Below are positions 6,738 to 13,710 of a stretch of 13,710 nt of DNA, piece by piece (position 1 is the stretch's first letter; each line of letters starts with the position of its first letter). The stretch is taken from positions 1-13,710 of the forward strand of contig USDU01000052.1 in NCBI GenBank assembly GCA_900553635.1, written 5' to 3'. The notes under the pieces are model-generated. The model searched no databases and was not told where the DNA came from. It worked only from the letters and a program-made list of their open reading frames with translations. The translations under genes were made by a program, and so were the position numbers. Source of the DNA: an uncultured Lachnospiraceae bacterium (GTDB lineage: Bacteria > Bacillota_A > Clostridia > Lachnospirales > Lachnospiraceae).

Positions 6738-7049
6738 TTAGTTCGCGGAGATCTTCTCGATCTTCACTTCTGTGTACTGCTGTCTGTGACCATTCTTCTT
6801 GTGATATCCAGATTTTCTCTTGTACTTGTAAACGATGACTTTCTTGCCCTTACCATCACCGATTACAGATGCAGTTACAGTAGCTCCTGCTACAGTCGGT
6901 GTACCTACGGTCAGAGAATCTCCGCCAACTGCGAGAACCTGATCGAACTCATAAGTCTCACCAGCTGCAACGCCAAGCTTCTCAACCTTGATCACGTCGC
7001 CTTCAGATACTTTGTACTGTTTACCACCTGTTGCAATAATTGCGTACAT
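6738..7049 (-). CDS. rplU: 50S ribosomal protein L21
   Basis: L21 binds 23S rRNA in the large subunit. The 103-residue protein begins [14 protein letters not shown] and carries the L21 signature [19 protein letters not shown] (75-93) near the C-terminus. The start at 7049 follows AGGAGG at 9 nt; an ATG at 7082 lies in the leader and is rejected. It is the first gene of the rplU-prp-rpmA operon and is preceded by a strong promoter and a structured leader. Confidence 0.98.
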   Translation of the reverse strand: MYAIIATGGKQYKVSEGDVIKVEKLGVAAGETYEFDQVLAVGGDSLTVGTPTVAGATVTASVIGDGKGKKVIVYKYKRKSGYHKKNGHRQQYTEVKIEKISAN

Positions 7050-7146
7050 TCTGTGGCACCTCCTAATATAATTACTCGCCAATTTCGGTGACGCGCTCTC
7101 CAGTCGGACTGAAAAAACACATACTTATACCTCGTTGTGCGGCATC
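7050..7146 (-). ncRNA. rplU 5' leader, L21-leader type (cis-regulatory candidate)
   Basis: The roughly 97-nt untranslated region between the predicted start site (about 7146) and the rplU start is long for a ribosomal protein message. It contains CGAGGTATAAGTATG, a T6 run and short self-pairing segments such as AGTCCGACT and CCGAAATTGG. Firmicutes commonly carry an L21 leader here that is thought to bind L21 and regulate the operon. I assign it from position and general appearance, not from a covariance model. Confidence 0.5.
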
Positions 7147-7152
7147 TTTTAT

Positions 7153-7181
7153 ATAATAGCAGGACAATTTCCTGATGTCAA
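7153..7181 (-). promoter_or_regulatory. Promoter of the rplU-prp-rpmA operon
   Basis: On the minus strand, a perfect TTGACA -35 (7176-7181), a 17-nt spacer and a TATTAT -10 (7153-7158) preceded by extended -10 TGC. This is the best sigma-A-type promoter in the window and fits the high expression expected for ribosomal proteins. Confidence 0.85.
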
Positions 7182-7246
7182 GTAATTTCTATTATATTTC
7201 AGCTAAATATTTTTCGTCTGTTTTTCATGCATTCAGTCCCCTTAAA

Positions 7247-7260
7247 ACGTTCCTGAACGT
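7247..7260 (-). terminator. Weak hairpin after the RNase E/G gene
   Basis: ACGTT-CAGG-AACGT (complementary through ACGTTC/GAACGT) is followed on the minus strand by TTT, 22 nt past the RNase E/G stop. The stem is short and the T-run small, so it is only a possible terminator separating the RNase E/G unit from rplU. Confidence 0.35.
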
Positions 7261-7281
7261 GTTTTCCGGATGTCTGTGAAA

Positions 7282-8532
7282 TCAGCTGTTTACCTGCTCT
7301 GCCAGTGTCTTCTGCACTTTTTTACGAGTAATTTCTACCAGGCCAAGAGGCGTCATATCTACGAGGGACGTCCGTACCGGATCCTTTTTTAATTCCGATG
7401 CCAGCACTGCCATCAGTGTCTGCTTATCTTCCTCCCGATCCATATCGATGAAATCTGCCACAATGATACCGGACAGATTCCGGAGCCTGAGCTGTCTCGC
7501 CAACTCTCTGGCCGCCTCCAGATTGATTTTCAGGAAGGTGTCGTCCTTCTTCTTTTTGCCCGTATATTTACCCGTATTTATGTCCACAACGGTCAGGGCT
7601 TCCGTGGGTTGAATTACCAGATAGCCGCCGGATTTGAGCCATACACGCTCTTTTCCGGCTTCTTCAAAGGCCTTGGACAGGCCATAGACGCTGTCCAGGG
7701 ACGGTGCTGTCTCTTCATAGAAATAAAGCTTTGGCAGATCCGCCGGCTGACGGTCTGTCAGATAGGCTTTTAGTTCCCTGTAAATGTCCGCACGATCCGT
7801 CACGATTTTATTAAAGCTGTCGGCACGTAGTCCCCGCAGTCTTGCCGCGTAAGCGGACGGCTCTTTGTATACAAGAGAAAAACAGGCGCGGTTTCGCCCG
7901 GTTTCCACGGTGTGACGATAGGCTTCTGTCAGTTCGCCAAGCTCCGCGCGCAGCTCATCCTCCGAGGCTTCCGCTGCGTTGGTACGGACGATGATGCCGA
8001 AATCTTTCCCAAGAAAAGGCTCTGCGATAGTGCGAAGCCGCTGTTTATCCTCAGGAGAAAGCTTGGAAGACAGACCCAGATGATGCTTGCCGCTGGTCAG
8101 AACCAGATATTTTCCGGCAAAATTCAGGTTCGCAGTGACTGTGGGGGCTTTGGTCTTGACGGCCTCCCGGCTCACCTGCACCAGAAGCTCATCTCCGGCC
8201 ACCAGTGTGTTCTTTTTCTTCGGTGTCGTGAAAATGGGCGCATCATTGTCATTTAAGGCGTAATAACAGAGCTGCCCGTTTGCAATCTCGATAAAGGCCG
8301 CGCTGATATTGGCAGCGATATTTTTCACCTTGCCCACATAGATATTTCCGAGGATGGATTCTCCGCCTGCGGGCAGACAGGACAGCTCGGCGGCATGGTC
8401 ATTTTCATAAAAAGCGTAGACTGTGCGCTCCCGGTCCCTGATGGTCAGGGTAGTTACCAGAAAGGCGCCGCCTCCCTGCTGCCCGGCGTGCGAAGAAGAA
8501 GTATGCTCTGCCATGATTTCTGTCTGTTCCAT
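7282..8532 (-). CDS. Ribonuclease E/G family protein, short form
   Basis: RNase E/G enzymes cleave single-stranded RNA 5'-end-dependently in mRNA decay and rRNA processing. The 416-residue protein has an S1-like RNA-binding region (about 58-145, GNIYVGKVKNI...AAFIEI), a 5'-sensor/RNase H-like region, and the DNase I-like catalytic subdomain with both Mg2+ aspartates: D317 in VVDINTG and D360 in VADFIDM. It ends shortly after LGLVEITRKKV; the CPxCxG zinc-link that normally follows is missing, so tetramer assembly may differ. A Ser/His/Gly-rich segment of about 25 residues precedes the fold. The start at 8532 follows GAGAGG; its A overlaps the stop of the upstream gene (TGATG). Confidence 0.93.
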   Translation of the reverse strand: MEQTEIMAEHTSSSHAGQQGGGAFLVTTLTIRDRERTVYAFYENDHAAELSCLPAGGESILGNIYVGKVKNIAANISAAFIEIANGQLCYYALNDNDAPIFTTPKKKNTLVAGDELLVQVSREAVKTKAPTVTANLNFAGKYLVLTSGKHHLGLSSKLSPEDKQRLRTIAEPFLGKDFGIIVRTNAAEASEDELRAELGELTEAYRHTVETGRNRACFSLVYKEPSAYAARLRGLRADSFNKIVTDRADIYRELKAYLTDRQPADLPKLYFYEETAPSLDSVYGLSKAFEEAGKERVWLKSGGYLVIQPTEALTVVDINTGKYTGKKKKDDTFLKINLEAARELARQLRLRNLSGIIVADFIDMDREEDKQTLMAVLASELKKDPVRTSLVDMTPLGLVEITRKKVQKTLAEQVNS

Positions 8533-9254
8533 CAGAATTCCTCTCCCAGATCTTCCAGGCTTATCAGTTTCCGTGGCTCGCCCTCACCGGCCAGGTTTGC
8601 GTACAGCTCCTTCCGGTGAATCAGCAGGGCAAATTCCGGAAGTTCAAAGCCTGCGTAAGTGGCAAAGGCTTCCAGTACCAGCTCCGGCTTCACATTCTCG
8701 GCACTTCCGGCGGAGAGCTGTAAGGAAATGGAATCATCCTGGCATTTTGTATCGTAAATCAATGGTTTTAAATCCAGCTCCCGCTCGCCTTTTTTCGTCT
8801 TTTTTGTCACCAGGATCTGTTTCTGTGCGCAGAACGCCGCCCATTTTTCCTCCAGGCCATTTCCAAAGACGCAGTCCGCAGGCAGGCTGTTTTCCCGGAA
8901 ACGGACCTCGTAATCGGCAGCCGCCACCAGAGACATTGCGTTGGCGGATTTTTCCTCGGGGATCCTCCGGAAGGAAAGAACCTCCACGCCCTCGGCCATA
9001 ACTCTGTTCAGACGCTTTACTGCCGCTTCGGAGGACAGCTCATTTCCTATCTCAATGTCCAGGTACTCGCCGTCGCTGGTAAGCCCCACGCCCAGGGGAG
9101 ACGCAAAAGACATGATCATATGGGGGCTGAAGCCTGCGGAATAGCAGATGTCGATGTCCGCCCGGCGCATGGCCTTCTGGAAATAGCGCATGATATCCAG
9201 ATGGCCGATGAATTTCATAATACCATATTTGCGGAATTTGATACGGATTTTCAT
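8532..9254 (-). CDS. Radical SAM-associated DUF2344 protein (TIGR03936-like)
   Basis: This 240-residue protein belongs to the DUF2344 family, found next to or fused to the B12-type radical SAM protein encoded upstream. Recognisable blocks are KFIGHLDIMRYFQKAMRRA (14-32) and YSAGFSPHMIMSFASPLG (38-55), then SDGEYLDIE. The protein's function is not established; a role together with its radical SAM partner in RNA or protein modification is inference. The start ATG overlaps the upstream stop by 4 nt (ATGA) and its own stop overlaps the RNase E/G start, so all three are translationally coupled. Confidence 0.92.
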   Translation of the reverse strand: MKIRIKFRKYGIMKFIGHLDIMRYFQKAMRRADIDICYSAGFSPHMIMSFASPLGVGLTSDGEYLDIEIGNELSSEAAVKRLNRVMAEGVEVLSFRRIPEEKSANAMSLVAAADYEVRFRENSLPADCVFGNGLEEKWAAFCAQKQILVTKKTKKGERELDLKPLIYDTKCQDDSISLQLSAGSAENVKPELVLEAFATYAGFELPEFALLIHRKELYANLAGEGEPRKLISLEDLGEEF

Positions 9255-11131
9255 GCGTTTTCACCTCCTGTAAGCGCTGTGGGACAGCAGCCGGCACGGT
9301 AACTGCCCGCGCCGCAGCCCTGGCACTGCTGACGGCAGTTGGGGGTTACGGTCTCCTCGTGAGCCCGCTTCCACTCCCGCAGCAGGAATTTTTTCGTAAC
9401 GCCGATGTCGATGAAGTCCCAGGGGAACAACTCATTTTCATCACGATGTCTGGTAGTATAGAACGGCACATCCAGTCCGGTCTCTTCAAAGGCCTGAAGC
9501 CACCTGTCATTATCGAAGCACTCGCTCCAGGAATCAAAGAGACAGCCGTTCCGGTAAGCAGCCAGAAGGGACGCGCCCACCCGGCGGTCGCCGCGGGCCA
9601 GAATGCCCTCCAGCACGGTCACGTCGGCCTCATGCCAGTTGTATTTGATGCTCTTTTTATTTAACTGGGCCTTGATCTCACTGTTGACGATATAGGCCTT
9701 GTCGAGAAATTCTTCCTTGGTACACATGCGCGCCCACTGGAACGGGGTGAAGGGCTTCGGCACGAAGAAGGAAGTGCTGACGGTAATCTGACATTTACCG
9801 TTGCGCTTGTCTTTGGGAATCTCGTAGTAACGCTTTGCGATCTTCTCCGCCAGCCAGGCGATGGCCTTCTCGTCCTCTATCGTTTCTGTGGGCTGTCCCA
9901 GCATGAAATACAGCTTCACCTTCTGCCAGCCGCCCTCAAAGGCCTGTCCGGCGCCTTCCAGAATGATTTCTTCAGTCAGTCCCTTGTTGATCACGTCCCG
10001 GAGACGCTGGGAACCGGCCTCCGGCGCAAAGGTCAGGCTGCTCTTGCGGATATCTTGGACCTTGCTCATGACGTCCAGGGAAAAGGCGTCAATGCGAAGG
10101 GACGGCAGGGAAATGTTGACGCCTTTATTTCCAAAGGTGTCGATGAGGAAATTTACCAGCTCCGGTAAATGACTGTAATCACTGGAGCTTAAAGAGCTTA
10201 AGGAGATTTCCTCATGTCCGGTATTCCGAAGCATTTCGGTTGCAGCCTCCGTAAGCATCTCCAGAGAGCGCTCCCGGATAGGACGGTACAGCATACCGGC
10301 CTGACAGAAGCGGCAGCCACGGATGCAGCCGCGCTGAATTTCCAGCACTACACGATCCTGGGTGACCTTAATAAACGGAACCAGCGGCTTCTTCGGATAA
10401 AAGGTATGGGTCAGATCTGTAACCACCTGCTTTTGAACCTTTACGGGCGCATGGGGATTGTTGGGCTCCATGGACGCAAGGGTTCCGTCCTCATGGTAAA
10501 TGACATCATAAAAAGAAGGCACATAGATTCCCGGGATTTCCGCCGCACGCTCCAGGAACTGTACACGGCTCTCTCCTGCTGCTCTGGAAGCCTTATAAGC
10601 GTCCAACAGCGCAAAATAGGAGGTCTCGCCCTCTCCGATATAAAACAGATCAAAGAAATCCGCCAGCGGCTCCGGATTGGTAGCGCAGGGACCGCCGCCA
10701 ATGACAATGGGGTCATCCCAGGTACGCTCTTTGGCATAGAGCGGGATCTGGCTTAAATCCAGGATTTGAAGGACGTTGGTGTAGGCCATCTCGTACTGCA
10801 GCGTGATACCCAGAAAGTCAAACTCACGAATGGGGTCCTGCGACTCCAGGGCAAAGAGCGGAATGTGCTGCTCCCGCATGATTTTGTCCAGATCGGTCCA
10901 GGGAGAATAGACGCGTTCACACCAGACGTCCTCCCGCTGATTGAACATATCGTACAGGATCTGGATGCCCAGATGGGACATGCCTATTTCGTAGACGTCC
11001 GGGAAACACATGGCAAAACGGATATCTACCTTATTTTTATCTTTCATCACTGCGTTGATCTCATTTCCGAGATACCGGGCCGGTTTATCTATCTTCAGCA
11101 AAATTTCATCGGACAAAGCTAATTTTTTCAT
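9251..11131 (-). CDS. B12-binding-domain radical SAM protein (TIGR03960-like)
   Basis: A 626-residue protein of the YgiQ-like/TIGR03960 group. The N-terminal third looks like a cobalamin-binding-type domain (FPDVYEIGMSHLGIQILYD at 43-61, VIGGGPC at 143-149). The radical SAM core starts near 255 with CX3CX2C (C269, C273, C276) for the [4Fe-4S] cluster that cleaves S-adenosylmethionine. The C-terminus has a cysteine-rich patch (C599, C603, C606, C615, C616) that could hold a second cluster or metal. The substrate is unknown. It heads the unit with the DUF2344 gene and RNase E/G. The start at 11131 follows GCGAGGT at about 5 nt; an ATG 4 nt earlier is in another frame. Confidence 0.93.
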   Translation of the reverse strand: MKKLALSDEILLKIDKPARYLGNEINAVMKDKNKVDIRFAMCFPDVYEIGMSHLGIQILYDMFNQREDVWCERVYSPWTDLDKIMREQHIPLFALESQDPIREFDFLGITLQYEMAYTNVLQILDLSQIPLYAKERTWDDPIVIGGGPCATNPEPLADFFDLFYIGEGETSYFALLDAYKASRAAGESRVQFLERAAEIPGIYVPSFYDVIYHEDGTLASMEPNNPHAPVKVQKQVVTDLTHTFYPKKPLVPFIKVTQDRVVLEIQRGCIRGCRFCQAGMLYRPIRERSLEMLTEAATEMLRNTGHEEISLSSLSSSDYSHLPELVNFLIDTFGNKGVNISLPSLRIDAFSLDVMSKVQDIRKSSLTFAPEAGSQRLRDVINKGLTEEIILEGAGQAFEGGWQKVKLYFMLGQPTETIEDEKAIAWLAEKIAKRYYEIPKDKRNGKCQITVSTSFFVPKPFTPFQWARMCTKEEFLDKAYIVNSEIKAQLNKKSIKYNWHEADVTVLEGILARGDRRVGASLLAAYRNGCLFDSWSECFDNDRWLQAFEETGLDVPFYTTRHRDENELFPWDFIDIGVTKKFLLREWKRAHEETVTPNCRQQCQGCGAGSYRAGCCPTALTGGENA

Positions 11132-11152
11132 ACATACCTCGCTGTTCTTTGT

Positions 11153-11180
11153 GCTATATACACATAAAATAATTGCACAA
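11153..11180 (-). promoter_or_regulatory. Possible promoter of the radical SAM-RNase E/G unit
   Basis: On the minus strand TTGTGC (11175-11180), a 16-nt spacer and TATAGC (11153-11158). Both hexamers are imperfect, and the predicted leader would be only about 15 nt, just enough for the ribosome binding site. An alternative, TTGTAT-18-TATGCT, lies a little upstream. The region 11132-11275 otherwise shows nothing gene-like. Confidence 0.3.
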
Positions 11181-11275
11181 TAGCATAGATCAGGGAACTC
11201 ATTAAATACAACATGATTTTCCGGTAATGATATCGGAGTGGTAACCTGTTCCGCTATTATGTGATTCCCCCTAAT

Positions 11276-11494
11276 TTATTTAATAAATCGTTTGATTATT
11301 TCAAATATAAAAAATATAATACACACTGGTACAAAATAAATAATCAGAAACCACAGCAATGGCGCACTATAAGGAGCACTCCATCCCGGGTTGGTAACCA
11401 GCCTTACAAATTGGATTAAACTATCAATTGCACCCCATATTAATAGAACACAACATATGATATACTGAATTTTTTTTATTTTATTACGTTTCAT
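11276..11494 (-). CDS. Small two-helix membrane protein, unknown function
   Basis: A 72-residue protein I do not recognise. It has a lysine-rich start (MKRNKIKK), a first hydrophobic helix at about 10-30, a short Pro/Ser/Trp-containing loop (NPGWSAPYSAP, 35-45), a second helix at about 46-66, and a basic end (KRFIK). The positive residues at both ends predict both termini inside the cell. The ribosome binding site is weak (AGG 6 nt upstream, GGAA further away). The stretch is clearly AT-richer than its neighbours, which may mean recent acquisition or simply a poorly conserved gene. A candidate promoter lies 70 nt upstream, supporting a real gene. Confidence 0.6.
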   Translation of the reverse strand: MKRNKIKKIQYIICCVLLIWGAIDSLIQFVRLVTNPGWSAPYSAPLLWFLIIYFVPVCIIFFIFEIIKRFIK

Positions 11495-11570
11495 GAAATA
11501 CCTATATTCCTTTATTACATCGTAAGAACAAAATATGTCCAGTTAAATAATGCATAAAGCACTGGGAATT

Positions 11571-11599
11571 ATTATACATTACTTTACGGTATGGCACAA
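11571..11599 (-). promoter_or_regulatory. Candidate promoter for the small membrane protein
   Basis: On the minus strand TTGTGC (11594-11599), a 17-nt spacer and a perfect TATAAT (11571-11576). It overlaps the end of the upstream membrane-protein gene and would give a leader of about 70 nt to the start at 11494. Confidence 0.5.
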
Positions 11600-12948
11600 C
11601 ACGATTTTTTAGCAGCTTTCCACGGCTCCATTTCCCGTACCGCCAGCATTCCCAGCAGAATAAATCCGAAATCCAGGAAAATACTGGTGCGCTCCGAGGA
11701 GGCCCAGACTGTAGGCGACAAGCCCATACTGATCTTGGAGGCGGAGGCAATGACGAGGAGCGCTAATGCGTCGATGGCGCGCTCTTTTTTATCCCAGATG
11801 AGGAACAGAGAAATCACCACGCAGGCACAGCAGAACGTGTATACAAGCAGCAGGAGCCGGTTGGAATTCGGCAGACTGCCCTGATAGTATACTACGGGCT
11901 GGTCGAAATCAAACACATGGAGAATCAGGTGTACCCAGGGGTATTCCCGGTATTTTCCGAACAGCAGGACGCCCAGAAGTCCCAAATTTGAGAGCAGTGG
12001 GATGGCTGCGATAAGGCGTGCCGGAAGTCTCTTCTGCTTTTTTCGGACTGCCATAAACAGTACGGCGCTCATCAGAAAATAAGGCAGATTGACGTCCTGA
12101 TACAGAGTCTTTAGCAGACTGTACCAGCCAAGCAATACCTTCTGCACCAGGTTGAATCCGGCGTAGGCCGGGAACCAGAAATCAATGTTGGAAGCCTTGC
12201 GAGCCGCATTGCCGGGGCAAATCGCGACGCAGATGGCGAAGCATACAGACAGGGCAAGGAGTACATACAGATAGGGATTCGTCTTTCTTCCCCGCAGTTT
12301 ATCTGTAATCAGCAGATACAGACAGGCCAGCAATGCCATGGCGCAGAGCTGTTCCTGGTTGATGGCAAAGATGGCCGCAAAGGCGCCGAGGACATAGTAA
12401 CTTTTCTTGCAGGTACCTTCCTGATACCAGAGATACAGAGGCAGCGCCGCTACCATTAACGCTGCCAGGGGCCACCAGTAGTTGATGGTCGTGGTCATGT
12501 AGCCTGCCGAATCCATTTCCCGGAAATCATAGGAAAGGAGGAGGCAGAGGAACAGAATCAGGGATGTAAGCGGAACAGCCGTCCGAGTCCCAGACAAAGT
12601 GTTTTTGTCGGTCTGGATACTGCTGCCACTTCCATGTTTCCCATAGCCGCTGCAGAAAAATCCGCACAACAGCCACGCAATTAGCACCGACACCAGAATA
12701 TCCAGCACCTTCCAGACCCAGATGGGCTGCTGCAGTACCAGCACCAGCACGCCCTCGATCACAAGCCGGGAGGACCAGCCATACCAGCGCTTCACCATGA
12801 ATGCGCCGAAGCTGGTATCATCAAGGCAGGTCATAAAGTAATAATCATCCCCGCCGCCAAGCTTCAGCCAGCACATATGAAAAAGAATCGCCAGGACTCC
12901 ATAGAAGCCAAGCAAAATCCATATTCGTTTGTCTTTCAACCAGGTCAT
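11584..12948 (-). CDS. Multi-pass membrane protein, DUF6056-like
   Basis: A 454-residue integral membrane protein with roughly ten to twelve hydrophobic helices, the first at about 9-29. The first outer loop carries GGGDDYYF (31-38), an acidic pair placed like the catalytic Asp of GT-C glycosyltransferases, and the fold later has ICPGNAARK (243-251) and LSPTVWASSERTS, which I associate with the DUF6056 family near surface-polysaccharide genes. A lipid-linked sugar transfer role is inference. The start at 12948 follows AAGGAG at about 11 nt. It lies 78 nt after another polytopic protein gene on the same strand and probably shares its transcript. Confidence 0.75.
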   Translation of the reverse strand: MTWLKDKRIWILLGFYGVLAILFHMCWLKLGGGDDYYFMTCLDDTSFGAFMVKRWYGWSSRLVIEGVLVLVLQQPIWVWKVLDILVSVLIAWLLCGFFCSGYGKHGSGSSIQTDKNTLSGTRTAVPLTSLILFLCLLLSYDFREMDSAGYMTTTINYWWPLAALMVAALPLYLWYQEGTCKKSYYVLGAFAAIFAINQEQLCAMALLACLYLLITDKLRGRKTNPYLYVLLALSVCFAICVAICPGNAARKASNIDFWFPAYAGFNLVQKVLLGWYSLLKTLYQDVNLPYFLMSAVLFMAVRKKQKRLPARLIAAIPLLSNLGLLGVLLFGKYREYPWVHLILHVFDFDQPVVYYQGSLPNSNRLLLLVYTFCCACVVISLFLIWDKKERAIDALALLVIASASKISMGLSPTVWASSERTSIFLDFGFILLGMLAVREMEPWKAAKKSCCAIP

Positions 12949-13026
12949 AACCTATATTTCTCCTTCGTCCGCCTGTTTAAAGGCATATCAGTAAGCGCAT
13001 CGTTTTGCATTCCATTTCAAATCCGA

Positions 13027-13710
13027 TTAAGCTTGTATTCCATGTACCGACACCAAATTCGGAATGCCAACGGTATAGAAGCTGTATAGGGACAAGAGAC
13101 AGGTCAGACACAGTAATATCCGTAGCACCTTACTCTTCCCTTCGCAGTCCGTCCGATGAATCAGGTAGGCTGCATAGAACACAATCGGCAGCAGGTAACG
13201 TCCCTGGGGCTGGAAGTCCACCACCCAGGCATTGTATACAATCAGCGCGTATTGGATGAACATAGACAAGGCCGCCGCGCCAATCTCCCACCAGGTCCGG
13301 GAGTCCTTCTTCCGGAACGCACGAATCAGCAGATAGCCGATCATCGTCAGATACAGAACCGCCATAGCAGTATAATACCAGTCCCGCGCGCCGAATGCGT
13401 AAGAGCCGAAGAAGCCCGCAAAGGTGCGGAACAGGTTCTTATTGAAATCAAAGCCGGTCAGAAGCTGTTCCAATGTAATGCCCTTTTCCATAAAGCTCAT
13501 GGAATAAGCCCGTTCCAAAGCCGGCGTGGAAAGCTTGTATCCGGGCAGGGCCGTCTGCTCCATCATATCCATGTAGACCCGATATTTTCCGAAAAGGCCG
13601 TAATAGGGGAAATCGGTAATCATATATCGGATGGCGAAGATACCAAGGGTAAAGCCCAGGATACCGAGATATTTGTACAGCAGGACCTTTCGTTCCGTCT
13701 TCGGCGTATA
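13027..13710 (-). CDS. DUF2142-like membrane protein (5' end outside window)
   Basis: The C-terminal 227 residues are visible; the frame is open to the right edge with no start required inside the window. Hydrophobic helices are seen around LLYKYLGILGFTLGIFAIRY, YYTAMAVLYLTMIGYLLI, AAALSMFIQYALIVYNAW, YLLPIVFYAAYLI and ILLCLTCLLSLYSFY. FAGFFGSYAFG and especially QGRYLLPI are typical of DUF2142 predicted membrane proteins, often found in teichoic-acid or surface-glycan loci. The basic stretch IRAFRKKDSR sets an inner loop. An enzymatic activity cannot be assigned from this fragment. Confidence 0.72.
   Translation of the reverse strand, partial: YTPKTERKVLLYKYLGILGFTLGIFAIRYMITDFPYYGLFGKYRVYMDMMEQTALPGYKLSTPALERAYSMSFMEKGITLEQLLTGFDFNKNLFRTFAGFFGSYAFGARDWYYTAMAVLYLTMIGYLLIRAFRKKDSRTWWEIGAAALSMFIQYALIVYNAWVVDFQPQGRYLLPIVFYAAYLIHRTDCEGKSKVLRILLCLTCLLSLYSFYTVGIPNLVSVHGIQA

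Noticed and set aside
8423..9001. 192-codon plus-strand frame, Arg/Pro/Ser-rich
   Set aside because: It is antisense to the DUF2344 and RNase E/G genes, and its composition is typical of a shadow frame in GC-rich coding DNA.
10214..10756. 180-codon plus-strand frame
   Set aside because: It lies inside the radical SAM gene on the opposite strand, with no recognisable protein features.
11149..11180. Inverted pair TTGTGC/GCACAA upstream of the radical SAM gene
   Set aside because: Only six base pairs with a 20-nt spacer in AT-rich DNA; chance is a sufficient explanation.
11502..11750. 82-codon minus-strand frame at the end of the DUF6056-like gene
   Set aside because: It mostly overlaps the membrane-protein gene in another frame and begins with a low-complexity Pro/Arg stretch; no ribosome binding site seen.

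Overview
The window looks like a chromosomal core region of a low-to-mid-GC Clostridia bacterium, most likely Lachnospiraceae. Three things suggest this: the gene order (B12-type radical SAM, DUF2344 protein, RNase E/G, rplU, prp, rpmA, obgE, yhbY, nadD, yqeK, rsfS); strong AGGAGG ribosome binding sites; and an L27 protein carrying the Firmicutes-type cleavable N-terminal extension next to its protease Prp. The family assignments come from recognised motifs, not from a database search. Nearly everything is on the minus strand; lexA is the only clear plus-strand gene.

Reading in the direction of minus-strand transcription (right to left): (i) 13710-11584 holds two multi-pass membrane proteins, a 5'-truncated DUF2142-like protein and a DUF6056-like protein, both of the kind found in cell-surface glycan loci. 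(ii) 11583-11132 is AT-rich and holds a 72-residue two-helix membrane protein of unknown function with its own candidate promoter. (iii) 11131-7282 is a tightly coupled three-gene unit: a cobalamin-binding radical SAM protein (TIGR03960-like), its partner DUF2344 (TIGR03936-like), and an RNase E/G. The genes overlap by 4 nt and 1 nt. (iv) A strong promoter and a roughly 97-nt leader precede rplU-prp-rpmA, which ends at a good intrinsic terminator. (v) obgE, yhbY, nadD, yqeK, rsfS and a NUDIX hydrolase follow in one direction with small gaps or overlaps, apart from a 197-nt hairpin-rich spacer between obgE and yhbY. (vi) A convergent hairpin separates this block from lexA. (vii) lexA and a partial DUF3048/YerB lipoprotein are transcribed divergently from a 259-nt region with both promoters, a candidate LexA box and a perfect 18-bp inverted repeat.

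The common theme is ribosome biogenesis and RNA metabolism (L21, L27, Prp, Obg, YhbY, RsfS, RNase E/G), with NAD synthesis (NadD), Ap4A hydrolysis (YqeK) and nucleotide-sugar clearance (NUDIX) attached, and SOS control at the left end. I see no CRISPR array, tRNA, rRNA, insertion sequence or phage gene. Most of the window is ordinary housekeeping DNA. The items worth a second look are the long inverted repeat beside lexA, the hairpin-rich spacer, the short RNase E/G without its zinc-link motif, and the poorly understood radical SAM/DUF2344 pair joined to it.
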